Part shown: positions 1-12,103 of the stretch, piece by piece
How positions within the stretch are numbered: position 1 is the stretch's first letter
Layout: each line of letters starts with the position of its first letter
Assembly: GCA_014529385.2 (NCBI GenBank)
Contig: CM043971.1
Coordinates: 82,999,340 to 83,063,339 of the forward strand
Source of the DNA: Adiantum capillus-veneris
Taxonomy: Eukaryota > Streptophyta > Polypodiopsida > Polypodiales > Pteridaceae
DNA length: 64,000 bases
Direction of reading: 5' to 3'
Translations under genes and position numbers: made by a program
Notes under the pieces: generated by a model
The model's database searches: none
The model's input: only the letters and a program-made list of their open reading frames with translations
What the model was told of the DNA's origin: nothing

Positions 1-1
1 C

Positions 2-2964
2 TTGATTTTTGCACGTGATGTCTCAGATAGGGATCAGTCAAATTTATCTGTGTTAGATAAAGAAAGGTCAGCATTTTTGCAAAAGTTTAGTGACTGTTTT
101 TCTGATTCATTACCGTCGCAATTGCCGCCAGAGAGACCTGAGGACCATCGGATAGATTTGGTGCCAGGGTGTAGCCCACCAAATAGACCTCCCTACAGGG
201 TTAGTGCGGCGCAGCAGAAAGAGATTATGGGCCAGGTTGAGGAGTTATTAGAGAAGGGGCTGATTCAGCCTAGTTCTTCACCCTTTTGCTCCCCAGTGCT
301 CCTAGTGCAGAAGAAGGATGGCTCATGGCGCATGTGTATTGATTATCGTGCGTTGAATAAGAATACCATCAAGAATAGGTTTCCTATTCCTCGCATTGAT
401 GATATTCTCGATCGTTTAGAGGGTGCTGCAATTTTCAGCAGGATAGACCTGAAGAGTGGGTACCATCAGATTCGTATAAGCCCAGAGGATGTGCACAAGA
501 CTGCGTTTAGAACGACATTTGGTCTTTATGAGTTTCTAGTGATGCCGTTTGGGCTAACAAATGCTCCTGCCACGTTCAACAGAATGATGGACCGGATTTT
601 CCGCTCGCATCAACAGTTTGTTGGAACATTCTTCGATGACATGATTGTGTATTCGAAGAATGAAGAGGAGCATAGGCGTCACTTGACCATTGTGTTCGAA
701 GAGCTGCGCAGTCACAGGTTACTTGTCAATCCTAAGAAAAGTGAATTCTTCCTCGAAGAGATCCACTTTCTGGGCCACATAGTCTCAAAGGATGGTGTTA
801 GAATGGATCCCGCAAAGGTCGAAGCTATCAAACATGGCCAGACTTGAAGACTGTGCACGATGTCAGAAGCTTCTTGGGATTGTGTTCCTACTATAGAAGG
901 TTTATTGCAGAGATAGCATCGCCTCTTCACGCATTGCAAAAGAAAGAGGTCACTTTCAGATGGACCCAAAAAGAGATTTCAGCTTTTAGTCTCTTAAAGG
1001 AAAAGTTGACTTCAGATCCAGTTATTGTTTTGCCAGATCTCAGGAAGTCATTTGTGGTCCAGTGTGACGCGTGTGGCAGTAGCATCGGAGCAGTGCTAAT
1101 GCAAGATGGACGGGTAGTAGCCTATGAAAGCCGAATTTTGCAAGGGCCAGAGAGGACTATGCAAGTCTATGAGAAAGAACTCTTGGCCGTTATTCATGCG
1201 CTTTCTAGCTGGAAGCACTACCTCTTAGGTGCTGATTTTGTTGTCCAAACAGATCATCAGACCTTGCGATACTTCTTGACACAGTCAAAGTTATCCGAAA
1301 AGCATATGCGATGGGCAAACATTCTTTCCATGTTCCACTCCCAGATTATGCATGTGGAAGGTAAGAAGAATGTTGTGGCTGATGCGTTATCAAGAAAGCC
1401 ACAAATTTCAGCTGTGTCAATTCCTTATCATCATGAGTTAGATGACATGAAGGAACAGTATACTGCTGATGAAGATTTTGCAAGGATCTTTGAACAGTTA
1501 CAAGAGGGGCAACATCACGAGCACTACCTCCTCAGAGATGGTTTTATGATGATGCATGGCAGACTTTGTGTCACTAGGCCACTGCGACATAAGGTCATGG
1601 AAGAGAGTCATGTCCCACCGTATGCAGGGCATCGTGGCATTGATGCAACAGTTAAAGCGGTAGAGACGTTCTTCTATTGACCTACCTTGAGGAGAGATGT
1701 GGATGCCTTTGTGCGAGCATGCATAGTTTGCCAAAAGGTCAAGTTTGACAGGCAAAAGGCACCAGGGTTGTTACAACCACTGCCGATTCCGGATAAGCCA
1801 TGGGAAAGCATTGCTATGGACTTTATCTTTGATCTTCCAAGGACGCCAACAGGGAATGATGGTATATGGACCATTATCTGCAGCTTCAGCAAGCAGGCCC
1901 ATTTTATCCCTGTCAGGAAGAAGATAAAATCTGATCAGATGGCACGCTTGTTCATGTACAATGTGTTTAAGTACCATGGTATGCCACAATCGATTATCAG
2001 TGATCGTGATCCTCGCATGACCAGTTTGTTCTGGAGAGGATTGTTTGAGAACATGGGTACTACGCTCAAGTTCTCGTCTTCGTTTCATCCACAAACTGAT
2101 GGACAGTCAGAAGAGGCTAATTCTACTGTCTTAGATCTGCTGAAATGCTATGTGTCAGATAATAAGGGCAAGTGGGAACAGTATTTGCCTATGCTTGAGT
2201 ATGCGTACAATAATACGGTGCATTTGTCTACTGGCAAAGCACCTTTTGAAATTGTTGAAGGCGGCAAAAAGGTTCCTCCCATTTTGCACACAAAGGACAA
2301 GATCTTTGAGGCAGATCGATATGTTGAGAACATGGATGAGATGTATAAGAAGATTAAAGTTGCCTTGGAGAAGACTCAGGCAAAACAGAAAAAGGCTGCT
2401 GATCGTCACCGTCGTGAATTGCTACTATCACCTGGTGATTGGGTTCTCTTAAGGTTCGAAAAGGCAAGGTTAAAGAAGATGAAGGGCAAGGAACGGCTGT
2501 TTCCTAAGCTCAGCATGCGTTACTATGGGCCTTTTCAAGTGCTTGACAAGATCAGCGATGTGGCTTACAGGCTGAAATTGCCTGATGTGTGGAAGATTCA
2601 TAATGCGTTTCACGTGAGTCTTCTAAGACCCTTCGTGGGTGATGTGCCAGAAGATATGCCAGTTGAGGATCAGCCAGAAGTTGAGGAACTTGATGAGATC
2701 CTGGTACCTGAGCAAGTTTTGGCACATAAGGACAGAAAAGTTAAAGGACAAGTTGCAAGACGTTATTTGGTGAAGTTCAAGAACTATCCGCCTATGGATG
2801 CAAAGTGGATGGAAGAGCATGAACTGTCAGAGTCACCAAATGTATTGCAGCTTTACCTTGAAGCCTTTGGGTTACAACCTACTTATGCCCCAACCCAACG
2901 TGTGCAAAGGAGGGGTAATGATAGAGCTAGTACATCAAATGTACAGATGAATTCAGTGTCATAG
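2..2964 (+). pseudogene. gypsy A pol: RT, RNase H, integrase and chromodomain, broken
   Basis: This is a retrotransposon polyprotein that would copy element RNA into DNA and integrate it. RT shows the YRALNK motif near 350 and the FFDD catalytic box at 629-640. RNase H follows (DACGSSIGAVL near 1066, TDHQTLRYF near 1250). The integrase has an HHCC zinc region (about 1610-1735), then the acidic core with MDFIFDLP near 1817, SDRDPRM near 2000 and the QTDGQSEE region near 2100. The C-terminus (about 2690-2880) reads like a chromodomain (RRYLVKFKNYPPMDAKWMEE). Two breaks are visible: loss of one base near 840, just after the RT thumb, and an in-frame TGA at 1678-1680 where the family has Trp. Only three ORF pieces remain (2-847, 844-1680, 1687-2964). 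It is not functional as read. Confidence 0.9.
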
Positions 2965-3116
2965 ATGGAAATGGCAAAAGTATGAAGGCCTCATTAAGTC
3001 ATTTGTATCTATGTATGTTACGACCTTTCTTGCGGATACATGCGATGATAAAAGAGTGTTAATAGCACAAGATCATCAGTGGCGTGTATTTATGGTATGC
3101 AATCGAGGACGTTTGC

Positions 3117-3133
3117 GATTTCAAGAGGGGGGT
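3117..3133 (+). promoter_or_regulatory. Polypurine tract of gypsy A
   Basis: A purine-rich run (CAAGAGGGGGGTA) lies directly before the TGTCAC that opens the LTR, as needed for plus-strand priming. The same junction occurs at 20430-20447 in the nested gypsy. Confidence 0.8.
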
Positions 3134-4605
3134 ATGTCACGAGGACGTGGCAGTTATTAACCATGTCATAGAGATGTGGCAACTGCTAACCTTGGTTATT
3201 GGTTTCTTTCCAATGGGGTTTATTTTATTTGTTTAAGACCCTCTTTTTGAAGTAGCAAACGGTCGGACATTGTATGGCCAATGTGAACGGTAGATTCACC
3301 TGCAGACGGGAAGTGGTCGGCACTGGAATTCGTATGGTAAGAGGATGTCTAGGCTCAGAGCAAGATCATATAGGTCCCCCCGTCGCACTTAGCAAGTTGG
3401 TGGATACTAGGAAGTGAACTCAATTAAGGCGTAAAGTCAAGGTGGGACTACCAACAAAAAGTATCCGACAGTTGGGCCACATTGCACTTTTGGATGCGGT
3501 CCCAATGAGGATAGATGGTCAGAAGACCAGTGGGAGCCCAACGGAAGCATCTCCTAAAATTTAGGGAACTGCTATTTTGGGCCGTGAAATGTGTTCGCGT
3601 CATTACCTCCGGTATGACTAGGGGAACACTTTATAACTCTGCCGCGAAGTCAACTGACGCGTCGGTTGGGATATTTTTAAGCGGCGAACCCGAAACGGGA
3701 AAATGCTTGAAAATGCGCCAAGTGTCACATTTTGGTGAACTTTCCTCTTGCAGAAAAATGGGCGCTGATTTTTATGCTGGGAGAGGCCTCATTTGCAACC
3801 TGTCACAGGTTAAGAGCTATGGAGTGCTTTCTTTCCCTCTCATGTACAGTGTGGTGCTAGGAGTGATGCCCTGCACACTACACACTGCTCTCTCTCCCCC
3901 CTACGTGCAGTTATGTGATGCCCCACAAGAGGGCTACTCATTTGACTGATGTACAGATGTGTGGGTTCATGCTTTTGTAAGAGCTTCCTTGAGCAGGAAC
4001 AGGGGTAGCTAACTGCTACTCCAAAGCAGGCACTGGTGAGGGTCATAACCTCACCGTACAGGTGCAAAATCAGCGCTGTGTATGCGCTGTAAATTCACTG
4101 TTTTTCAGCCGTACGGACGCCAGGATCATTGGGAATCGTGCCCCACTGGCAAAGGACAGTTAGGGGACTGTTTGGGGCTGAAAACAGGGCAAAAACCAGT
4201 AAATACAGCGTGCTGAATTTACTGTTTTTGGACAGGAATCAGAGGGTATACGACAGTGCAAGCGAGTTCCAGCAGGGGAATTGGTTTCGCGCAAGTTTTG
4301 GGGCTGTTATGCTGCCGAAATTTGGCCAAATCAAATGGTATCTAGGTGGATACACGTGAAGGATTCCCAGGACCTTACCTTGTAATTTACCCTCCTAAAG
4401 AATAAAGAAATACCGAAAGGGGCGCCAATTTTGGGGCCTACAGGTTGTCGGCGTCTGCTCGGAGCATTCTAGCTTCTGAGCCGTGTGTGTATTCAAGTGT
4501 TAACTCCCGTCGCAGGTTCTCTTTGCAAAGTGCTCTGTGTGTGTGTATAAAGTAAAGAATTTCGGGTGAAAGCCAACGCCTACCGCCCTACGGGCCGGTT
4601 TCACA
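3134..4605 (+). repeat. 3' LTR of gypsy A, right end approximate
   Basis: The LTR begins TGTCACGAGG immediately after the polypurine tract and is about 1.47 kb if it ends at the CA near 4605. It shares the block AAATACCGAAAGGGGCGCCA followed by TTGGGGCC (about 4408-4440) with both LTRs of the nested gypsy, which supports its identity. An open frame at 3515-3949 inside it has no recognisable domain and I do not regard it as a gene. Confidence 0.65.
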
Positions 4606-4870
4606 GGTGTCGCGCTCTACTCCTCGGCATGTCTTATATAGAAGAGCGGGGAGAACAGACCACTGTAGGAGTAGGTAATTTTTGAAAGGTTTTCACACCA
4701 CTTAAATAAAGAGTGGGTATTATTTATAAGTTGGACGGTCTAGTTTTAAAGTGGGCGGCCTATACCTTAAAAAAAAAAAAGCCAATAGGAAAAAAGTAAA
4801 CCAGCGTGACTAAAGTGTCCCGTGTGTTAAAAAAAAACGATTGGCTGCCTCAGCACCTTACCTGCACCGC
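4606..4870. other. Spacer without recognised content
   Basis: No ORF or repeat was recognised apart from short A runs near 4770 and 4830. It may be the distal part of the gypsy A LTR or the edge of the repeat copy to its right. Confidence 0.4.
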
Positions 4871-6445
4871 CCCTGTTAGCCGCCCGAATTCGAGTTGCTG
4901 GTGCGCACCACCTCAAAAGGCACCGCCTCTGGACTGCATAGCCTCTTGATTGCACGGGCAGTGCTCTCGCTGTACTGTACCAGTGTCCTCAGAACTTGCC
5001 GCCTGCTGTACTGTACCAGCGCTGCTGCCTTCGCAACGCCACAGTTCTGCTGCCTTACACGACACGACCACACTCTCTCCTCCCACACAAAGTTTAATGT
5101 GCAGCGGAAGTGAATGATGGTGTATGGCTCAAGATGAGTGCTCAGTGTTGCTCAAGGTTCCTTTTACTTAGCGGAAGGGAGAGCCTCCTGTGCTTTAGTG
5201 AAATGCAAACTATGAGTGAGAGTGCAAGAGAGTGCTAGAGAGAGAGAAGAGATGACACCAGATGGGGTCCCAAACCCCCCTCCAAGGGCCCCCCTCTCTA
5301 TTCCTAGAGAGGTATTTGCTTTAGGTTCCACAAAGGTCTGGTACAATGCTTCGAGATGCTGTGGTACTTGACGACAATGATGTCGACAACGACGACGACG
5401 ACGACGAAGATTGAGGGCTGAAAATGAAAAACACTAGGGCTGTCCTAGGGCTGAAATCTGCAATTGTCAGCGATGACGACGGCGAGGCTATGTTAAAACT
5501 GATGGGCTGAAATCTGAAATCGATGGCTGAACTGATAGTGCTTGGAGAATCTGGCGATGGAAGTGTTGCAGGATGGTGTGGTACTGCAAGGCGAGGCTGA
5601 TTTGCTGGCGAAATGCCAAGGGCTGAAAACGCTGCTCTGGAATCTTCAAAAACGCTTGTGCTTGCTGAAAACGCTGCGGTTTGTTGCTGGAGAAAACGCT
5701 GTGAGGGCCTGCTGCTTGCCGGGCACTGTAGCGTGGATAATGTGTCGTGCTCTCTACAGTGGGTGGTCCTCGGTACAATGTGCGTGACAATCTCACTCAA
5801 ACAGACTGAACAGAAAGGAAACAATAGACGTCAACAGAGCTCACAAAGACAGAACACCAGACCAGAACATATGGCTCGACTATCTCAAAGACTGATACAG
5901 ACTCTGGCGTGGCAACACACTCAGCTCCAGCCCAGGACTCACAGGTACAATGGGGGTGTCGAGGCTCAGATGTGCAGGGATGGTGAAGATGTGCTCTGTG
6001 TATAGACTCACTCTAAACGACTACGTACAAGATCATGCAACTGGCCTCAAACGACTACTCATATGTACAACCATAAAGAGCCACCAACGGCTCATAAATG
6101 TCCAGTCAGCTAAGTCTATCTCCAAACTGAGTGGTGGTGGTGACCTGGCCACGATGTCCACTAGACCACCGTCCTGATCCTGCCTGCCACGTGTCACTGC
6201 CCAGCCGAGCCCAGAGAGTCCGTCCAGTGTGAAGTAGACCAGATGGTTCACACGAGACCAACTGTACTAACTAAGTGTCCTGTGAAAGTGACATTGTAGC
6301 CTGCTACAGGCACTGTGCTCTTTGCTTGTCTTCTGCTCTTCCTAGCGCCCAAGGCCTTCCTTTTATACTTGCCAGCTAGTGGGTCGAGCTGCCTCAAGAC
6401 AGCCCCCACGATTTTATTTAAGTCAAAACGTCACTTTTAATAAGA
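4871..6445 (-). repeat. Non-coding LTR-like repeat with GCGTTTT motifs (minus copy)
   Basis: Read on the minus strand this resembles a long LTR and leader. There is a TATA-like TATAAAAGG near 6370, a stretch rich in AACGCT/GCGTTTT motifs (about 5610-5700), a GTC trinucleotide run (5380-5411), a CCTCTCTAGGAATAGAGAGG hairpin near 5300, then TCTGGTGTC and a CT-rich leader. The part from about 5100 to 5310 aligns with 28890-29120 on the plus strand (shared GGCTCTCCCTTCC, AGTAAAAGGAACCT, GAGCACTCATCTTGAGC), so they are two copies of one family. No protein domain is seen; a minus-strand frame at 5321-5824 is low-complexity Ser/Pro-rich and is not counted as a gene. A large retrotransposon derivative (LARD) or solo LTR would fit. 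Confidence 0.55.
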
Positions 6446-6717
6446 CTTTTAATAAGATGACCTTATAGCAGTGGTTCACATGCAAGTGCAACTGTGTTCA
6501 TATGGCGGTAAAAAATGCTCATGCTAGGTACTGAATGTCATGTTAGTGATCATGGGCTGCGCAATCAGAGGGTATGCAACTACTCCAAGTGCCTAGACAT
6601 GCACGGCCCGCGTACAGGCTCACAAGATTTGAAGATTGCTAGAACACTTCCTAGGATTCCTAAACACTAGAAATAGGAATAGCTTGTCCACATGCACATA
6701 GGGTTTGATGTGCACGT
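6446..6717. other. Spacer without recognised content
   Basis: No ORF, tRNA-like sequence or repeat partner was found here. It ends at the TG that opens the LTR of the next element. Confidence 0.4.
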
Positions 6718-6947
6718 TGGAGAGGGGGAATGGGGAGCACACCCAACGCGCTAACACGGTTGCCTCCTATAGCCCAGGGCACACACTACACTCCAATCGA
6801 GTGAAAAACCAACTTCGAGCGACGCACCGTCGACCAACCGACTCAAAACAGCATCGCTTCAACGCACGCGCACCCGTGCGGAGCACCACACGACAACGCA
6901 CACACCAATGCAGCGGTTCTATGCTCTCCCACACACTCAAATCACTG

Positions 6948-6948
<1 letters not shown>

Positions 6949-6998
<50 letters not shown>
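6949..6998. repeat. (CT)n microsatellite
   Basis: About 25 uninterrupted CT units lie within the LTR. The equivalent tract in the partner LTR (12334-12357) is about half as long, so it has changed length since insertion. Confidence 0.95.
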
Positions 6999-7000
<2 letters not shown>

Positions 7001-8417
7001 CCACTTCGTCGGGGGGGCAACACTTGCCGCACACACCCGCACGCAGCACGCACACACACGAGAGCAGAAGAGCTGGGGGGAAAGGGGGGCAAGACGACGT
7101 CAAAATCAACTGCAATGGGGGGCTTCTCTTCTTCACTCACACCAGAAATAGGTACAACACCGTTGCCGCAACCGGCTCAAACCAAAAAAGCACAAAGGGC
7201 GAGCCCTGCTCCAGCCATACACAAAGGTTTCCATGAGACATGCTCCTCGTGAGCTTTCCCCAGCTTCTAACGAGCGAGCCCTCGAAGGCCTTTTCCTTTG
7301 CAAGGTGCTTGTTTTTTCCGCGCCGCTTCACGGACCATGCATCTCGACTTCGACCGCCAAGCGCGAGCGTATGAAGATCTTCTTCCTCCTTCTCAATTCC
7401 CTCTTCCTTAGCAAAAAGAAAACCCTCCGCCCCTTTTTCGAAGCCCGCTGCTCCTTCTCTTGGCCTCTTATCTTTTTTTAAGGAGGAAAAAAAAACTTCT
7501 TTTTTGAGCCCCAGCGCCCAGCGCTACTGGTGCCTTGGGCTTTCTTCTCTTCTTACTCTGGATTCCCTTTTTTAAATTAGCCTTGAAGTTCATCACCATA
7601 TTCTTTTTTGTTAAACCTTGGAGTCAAGCCACCACTTACCCTCTAACTTTACAAAACAAAGAAAGTTTAAGCATTTGATTCATGTGCCGTCGGTGCTCCA
7701 TGTGTTCGGGCTCGCCCATCAGCTCTTTGATCATGTCACATGGGAGATCCACTTGTTGGCTCCGCATCATGACGCCTCGACAGCCTCAAACGGCGTGTCC
7801 CAAACATCGGGAAAAGCATCCGATCATCCACGTTCCCTACAAACTGCCGACCTCGGCCAAGCATATCTCCATGCTCCGGACTCCGATTCAGGTGCCGTCG
7901 ACTTCGACTAGCGTCACATGCTGCATGTTACCCACTAGACACCTGGCGAGCTCGAGAAAACACCAAATGGCGCGTTTCCCAATGCGGCTTGGTGAGCACG
8001 TATTCGACCCCCGGCAAATATTCCTCAGGCCATAACTTGCCCGTCTGAGCTCCGAATGGCAAACCGAAAAGACCGGCATGCTTCACAACTTGAGCTTTAC
8101 ATGTGCATCCACTTATCCCAGTTTTGGCCACCTGTCTGTACGTGCTCTGCCCGTCGGGACCTGCAAAGCCTTCCATCTTCGGACTGGCATATCTTTCACA
8201 CCGAAGCCCCGTTTGACGAGCCGTCTGGACGAGCTTCTAGAGCATCTTGAACACCACATTTCGGGGCACATTCCACGCATCTCGAACACTTTGACTAGCA
8301 GTCCCAATCAACCCACTTCTAAGGTCCCTTGGCCTAAAAAAACACTTTAAGCATGCATTTCCGTTGCCACTGTCCTGCTGAGGTCTCCCACATTTGCTTT
8401 AGCCCTCTACCATGCAC

Positions 8418-8689
8418 CTGTTAGCACCCTTTGCACTGCATAGCACACTTTATAGCTCGGACCAACTTTGGCTGCACCATCATTGCACACCCCCCTGTTG
8501 AACATTCGTGTTCAACCAAAAGTAGCTCTATTGAACTTGAAACTTGCAACACTCTGTTAGCACCCTTTGCACTGCATAGCACACTTTATAGCTCGGACCA
8601 ACTTTGGCTGCACCATCATTGCACACCCCCCTGTTGAACATTCGTGTTCAACCAAAAGTAGCTTTATTGAACTTGAAACTTGCAACACT
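8418..8689. repeat. Tandem duplication, 136-bp period, inside an LTR
   Basis: Two almost identical units begin CTGTTAGCACCC at 8418 and 8554. The partner LTR ends at the truncation point within the region matching the first unit, so whether it carried the duplication cannot be told. Confidence 0.9.
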
Positions 8690-8789
8690 CTGCAAACACC
8701 CAAGTATGTTGGAAAACACACCACCATATGTACAATATGTACAAAAGTGTATGTTTGTTACTCTTGAGTCCCTTCAAGTGGGTTGCCCA

Positions 8790-10205
8790 ACCCCCCTGGT
8801 CATCATTTGATGTACATTGGGCACCATTCCCCTATCAAAGTACAGCTTGAGCAGTACACCATTTACCCTATGCCTGAGAAGTTTGCCATTGGCTCTCACC
8901 AGTTGATAGGTTCCATTCGAAAAGGCCTTTTGCACTCTGTACGGACCTGTCCATTTCTTTTTGAATTTCTTCTGGAAGGTGAAGTCCAAGTAGCTCTCAT
9001 ACTTCATCACTAGGTCCCCTTCTTCTATCTTTTTTTCTGACAGACTCTCATTGACTTTGGCCATTCTTCTTTCCCGCTGCTTTACATAGTAGTCTGCTGC
9101 TGCCTCTCTATCCATCTGCAATGCCTCAAGGCCGACAATCCTATCTTGTAAGACAGCTTGTGGAGTGGCATTGATGCGCCACATACCTTTCAAAGCACCC
9201 AAGTGTGCATGCACTGGCAGCACTGCCTCCTTACCATAAACCAACTCAAATGGAGTAAAGTTGGTCGCCACTTTGTAGGATGTCCTGTACGCCCATAGAC
9301 ACTTTTCTAGATTGATCTCCCATTCTGTCTCCTGCTTATATACATACTTCGTGAGCATTTTGATGATTTGTCCATTGGCACTCTCCACAAGACCATTGCA
9401 TTGGGGATGATAAGGCGAGGAAAACCGATGATGAATCTTTAGTTCTTCCACGAATGCATGCATAAGCTTGCTCCTGAATTCTTGCCCTATATCAGAAATG
9501 AGTACCCACGGCACTCCGAAACGGCAACAAATGTTATCGAAAACAAAGTGGGCCACAACCTGTGCATTCACCTCCTTCACAGCTTTGGCCTCGACCCACC
9601 TTGTGAGGTAGTCGATGGCAACCACGACATACTTCTTACCACTTGTAGACTTAGGGAGTGGACCACCAAACCCCATTTTTCGAAAGCATTTTGAGCAATA
9701 ATCGCTCCCTGTGACTCAGCTGTCAAACGCCTCTCTCCTATAGTCTGACATTCATGGCAGGTCTTGCACCAATAGTGCACATCCTTCACCACTGAAGGCC
9801 ACCAAAACCTCGCTCTCAACACTCGAAACAGTACTTGACCTTTCCCTTGGTGTCCGCTCTCCTCATGACATTGCTCCAGCACCAAGTTAATCTCTTCTTT
9901 ATAGAGCACTCTCCTTAGCATCCCGTCTCTGCCGTAGGTCATTAGGTCTTCACCTACTGGTGTAAATTTGCGTGCTTTCTGAACTATCCTCCTCCTTTGC
10001 AGTTTAGACAAACCTTGGGGACACCACCCTGTATCCAAGAAATCTTCCACCTCCTTCAATGGCTCCCTACCTGGGTATGTGGCCGGGGCCACATATATAC
10101 CTGCAACATGTACCTGCACCTTACTGCTTGCTAGCTGGTCTGCCTCTTGATTGTGCTCTCTCTTCACATGCTTGAACTGGATTTCTCTACAAGTCGGCAT
10201 CTATC
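8790..10205 (-). pseudogene. gypsy B RNase H tail and integrase
   Basis: Two overlapping minus-strand frames (10200-9577 and 9676-8774) form the 3' end of a gypsy pol. The upstream piece opens with the last part of an RNase H-like domain (KHVKREHNQEADQLAS) and continues into an integrase zinc-binding region (HQGKGQVLFRVL, then CKTCHECQ). The second carries the catalytic core with AIDYLTRWVEA, SDIGQEFRSK and the HPQCNGLVESANGQ segment, then a basic C-terminal domain ending near the LTR. A frameshift near 9650 separates the two. No RT precedes them, so this cannot be a complete pol. There is no chromodomain, unlike the other gypsy elements here. Confidence 0.85.
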
Positions 10206-12061
10206 TTTAGCATATCATCCTCACTTTCCTCTTCCTCAGTATCTGTGTAGCCCTCATCATAGCCTGTCTCGGTCTCGTATTCATAGCTTGTTGTATCACC
10301 TTCATCTTTTTCTGCCACAGGGTGAAAACGGCTCTCTTTGGTCTTTAAATCAAGCACCACCTGTCTCCCTCTCTCCTTGTCAGGCAAGGTGAACACCCTG
10401 CTCCCCCAATCTTGCTTAGCCCCTATTGCAAGTAGCCATGGCCTACCCAAGATGATTGGATAAGCATTATCACCTGCTTTCATCACAAAGAAATCAATTA
10501 GGCACTCAATGCCCATCACTTTCACTCTTACGTCTTGAGCCATGCCCAAACACCTCGCTTTGGTATGGTTAGCCATCCTCATGTGTACATTTGATTTAAC
10601 TACTGCTTTGACACCTGTTTCCTTCATAGCAGCTTCTGTCATGACGCAAACCTGTGCTCCACCGTCTATATAGGCCTGAACGTGCATCCTCTTTTCAATG
10701 ACCGCATCCACTAGAGGAAGGACATGCGTCGGGCTACCCACTCTCAATGCCATGTTTTGTATTGCATGCACATTTCCCTTAGCCTTTGGCAGCCTCGTGC
10801 TGACACTTGTAGACCACTGTCTTCGTAGCTTGGGATTTAAAGCCAACAGCTGACCAAAGGTGATGTTAGCCTTTTGATTTTGAACATCGCTTACCAAGTC
10901 ATATTCGGGGTAGCCGTGCCCTAGCTGAAAGTCTGCTTGCTTGATTTTGCGACGCCTCCTCTTCTTGCTAGTTTCCAGCTGCTCCTTGCCTTCGTACACT
11001 TTCTCTTTACCTTTACGGGCCCTCGTCTCCCGCTCGGTTTCTGTCTCTCTTTCCATCCTTGCTCTTTTGTTGGCCAAAACTTCGACATCCTGCTTATCCA
11101 CTCCGATGATATTCACCCTGGGGACTTCACCACCATCCTGAGGAGCTGGCTGCACTTGATTCTCGACTACCTGCTCCCTCGGGCCATTGAGCTGTACTTG
11201 GCCTCTACCTCTGCCAAACAGTGGATAAATACCGCCTCTTTCTCTTAGCGGATGAGGGCAATCCGGTGCGTAGTGTCCTTCACTGCAATTGTAACACCGG
11301 CCAAGCAGTGGCCTTGCCCTGCCCCTTGTCCATCTTGGTTGACCTCTATCCATCACGCTCAGCCGCAATTCTTGCATTTGCTCAGACAAATCCTGCACGG
11401 TTCGCACCCAATTTTGTGGCACAACGGCTACACCTCTATTTGCAGGGTTCTCATCATGAACAACATCCCTCGGACCCTGAGGTTGGACCACCGCTTCATA
11501 GCCCGACACGCCTTGTTCAATCTTCTTTTTGATTTTCCTGCTTTTTGCCTTTGCGATGGCCACTGCACCATTATAGTTTTCTGGGCTCTCAAAATCCACT
11601 TTCTCCCTCACTTTAGGATGCAGGCATGCCATGAATTTATCGAGCTTGAAGTAGTCGCCATTGGCCAATTGCATGGCACTCGCTAACTCTGCTCAGCACA
11701 CTTCAAAACGATCCAAAAACAAACTGAACTCTTCACTTACATTCTGTTTGAGTGCCTTCAGTTTGGCATCCATCTCCACTGGAGACGCCTCTTTGTGGAA
11801 ATCATGTAGGAAACGCGCCCGTAGAGCCGGCCAAGCATGCCTCGGCTCACCTTCTAAAGCTTCATACCATATCTTTGCCTTCCCGCGCATCACCAAAGGA
11901 AATGTCTGCATCTTGCTGTCCTCGTTCGGCATGCGCAACGACAACATACACAGCTCAAAGTCTGCAACCCACTCATCAGGACTTTCTTCACCTGTAAAAA
12001 TTGGCCCATAGCTTTGGGACGCCATGTCGACCAACACCAAAAAATGCTTTTCTTCACTCAA
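10187..12061 (-). pseudogene. gypsy B gag and aspartic protease
   Basis: The reading frame starts near 12061 with a gag capsid-like domain (FTGEESPDEWVADFE, then KIWYEALEG). One in-frame TGA at 11693-11695 interrupts it, and the same frame resumes to 10187. A CCHC zinc knuckle (CYNCSEGHYAPDC) lies near 11270. A retropepsin-like domain follows (AYIDGGAQVCVMTEAA near 10680, then ILGRPWL near 10440); its active-site motif reads Asp-Gly-Gly instead of the usual D-S/T-G. The C-terminus is strongly acidic and ends at the deletion junction. It would encode the particle shell and its processing enzyme if the stop were bypassed. Confidence 0.85.
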
Positions 12062-12103
12062 CTGAGAGCAATCAGTGTGCTCCTCCGTGGGGGCACCAGA
12101 AGA

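Larger units (their letters stand above)
1..4605 (+). mobile_element. Ty3/gypsy chromovirus, 3' part (gypsy A)
   Basis: The element enters from the left edge, so its 5' LTR, gag and protease are outside the window. What is seen is a pol region (RT, RNase H, integrase, chromodomain), a polypurine tract and one LTR, in the order expected for Ty3/gypsy. It is closely related to the nested gypsy at 14.5-20.9 kb: the protein domains align throughout, and both have the same polypurine-tract to LTR junction (AAGAGGGGGGTA then TGTCAC). The right LTR boundary is my estimate, because no second LTR is available for comparison. Confidence 0.85.
6718..8789 (-). repeat. Left (3') LTR of gypsy B
   Basis: It starts TGGAGAGGGG and ends GTTGCCCA on the plus strand (TG...CA), about 2.07 kb. 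It holds a (CT)n tract at about 6949-6998 and a 136-bp tandem duplication at 8418-8689. It aligns with 12104-13834 over nearly all of the latter's length, with scattered substitutions. Matching 97-codon frames at 7618-7911 and in the other LTR (12974-13267) are conserved only because the LTRs are copies of each other. Confidence 0.8.

Noticed and set aside
3515-3949. 144-codon frame in the gypsy A LTR
   Set aside because: No recognisable domain and located inside an LTR.
5321-5824. 167-codon minus-strand Ser/Pro-rich frame
   Set aside because: Low-complexity composition arising from GTC repeats and GCGTTTT words; not conserved as protein in the 28-kb copy.
6705-7252. Several overlapping open frames with Ser-Leu or Arg-Glu repeats
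   Set aside because: They are translations of a (CT)n tract inside an LTR and lack any domain.
7618-7911. 97-codon frame conserved with 12974-13267
   Set aside because: Both lie at the same place in paired LTRs, so conservation reflects common descent of the LTRs; no domain is recognised and the element's genes are on the other strand.
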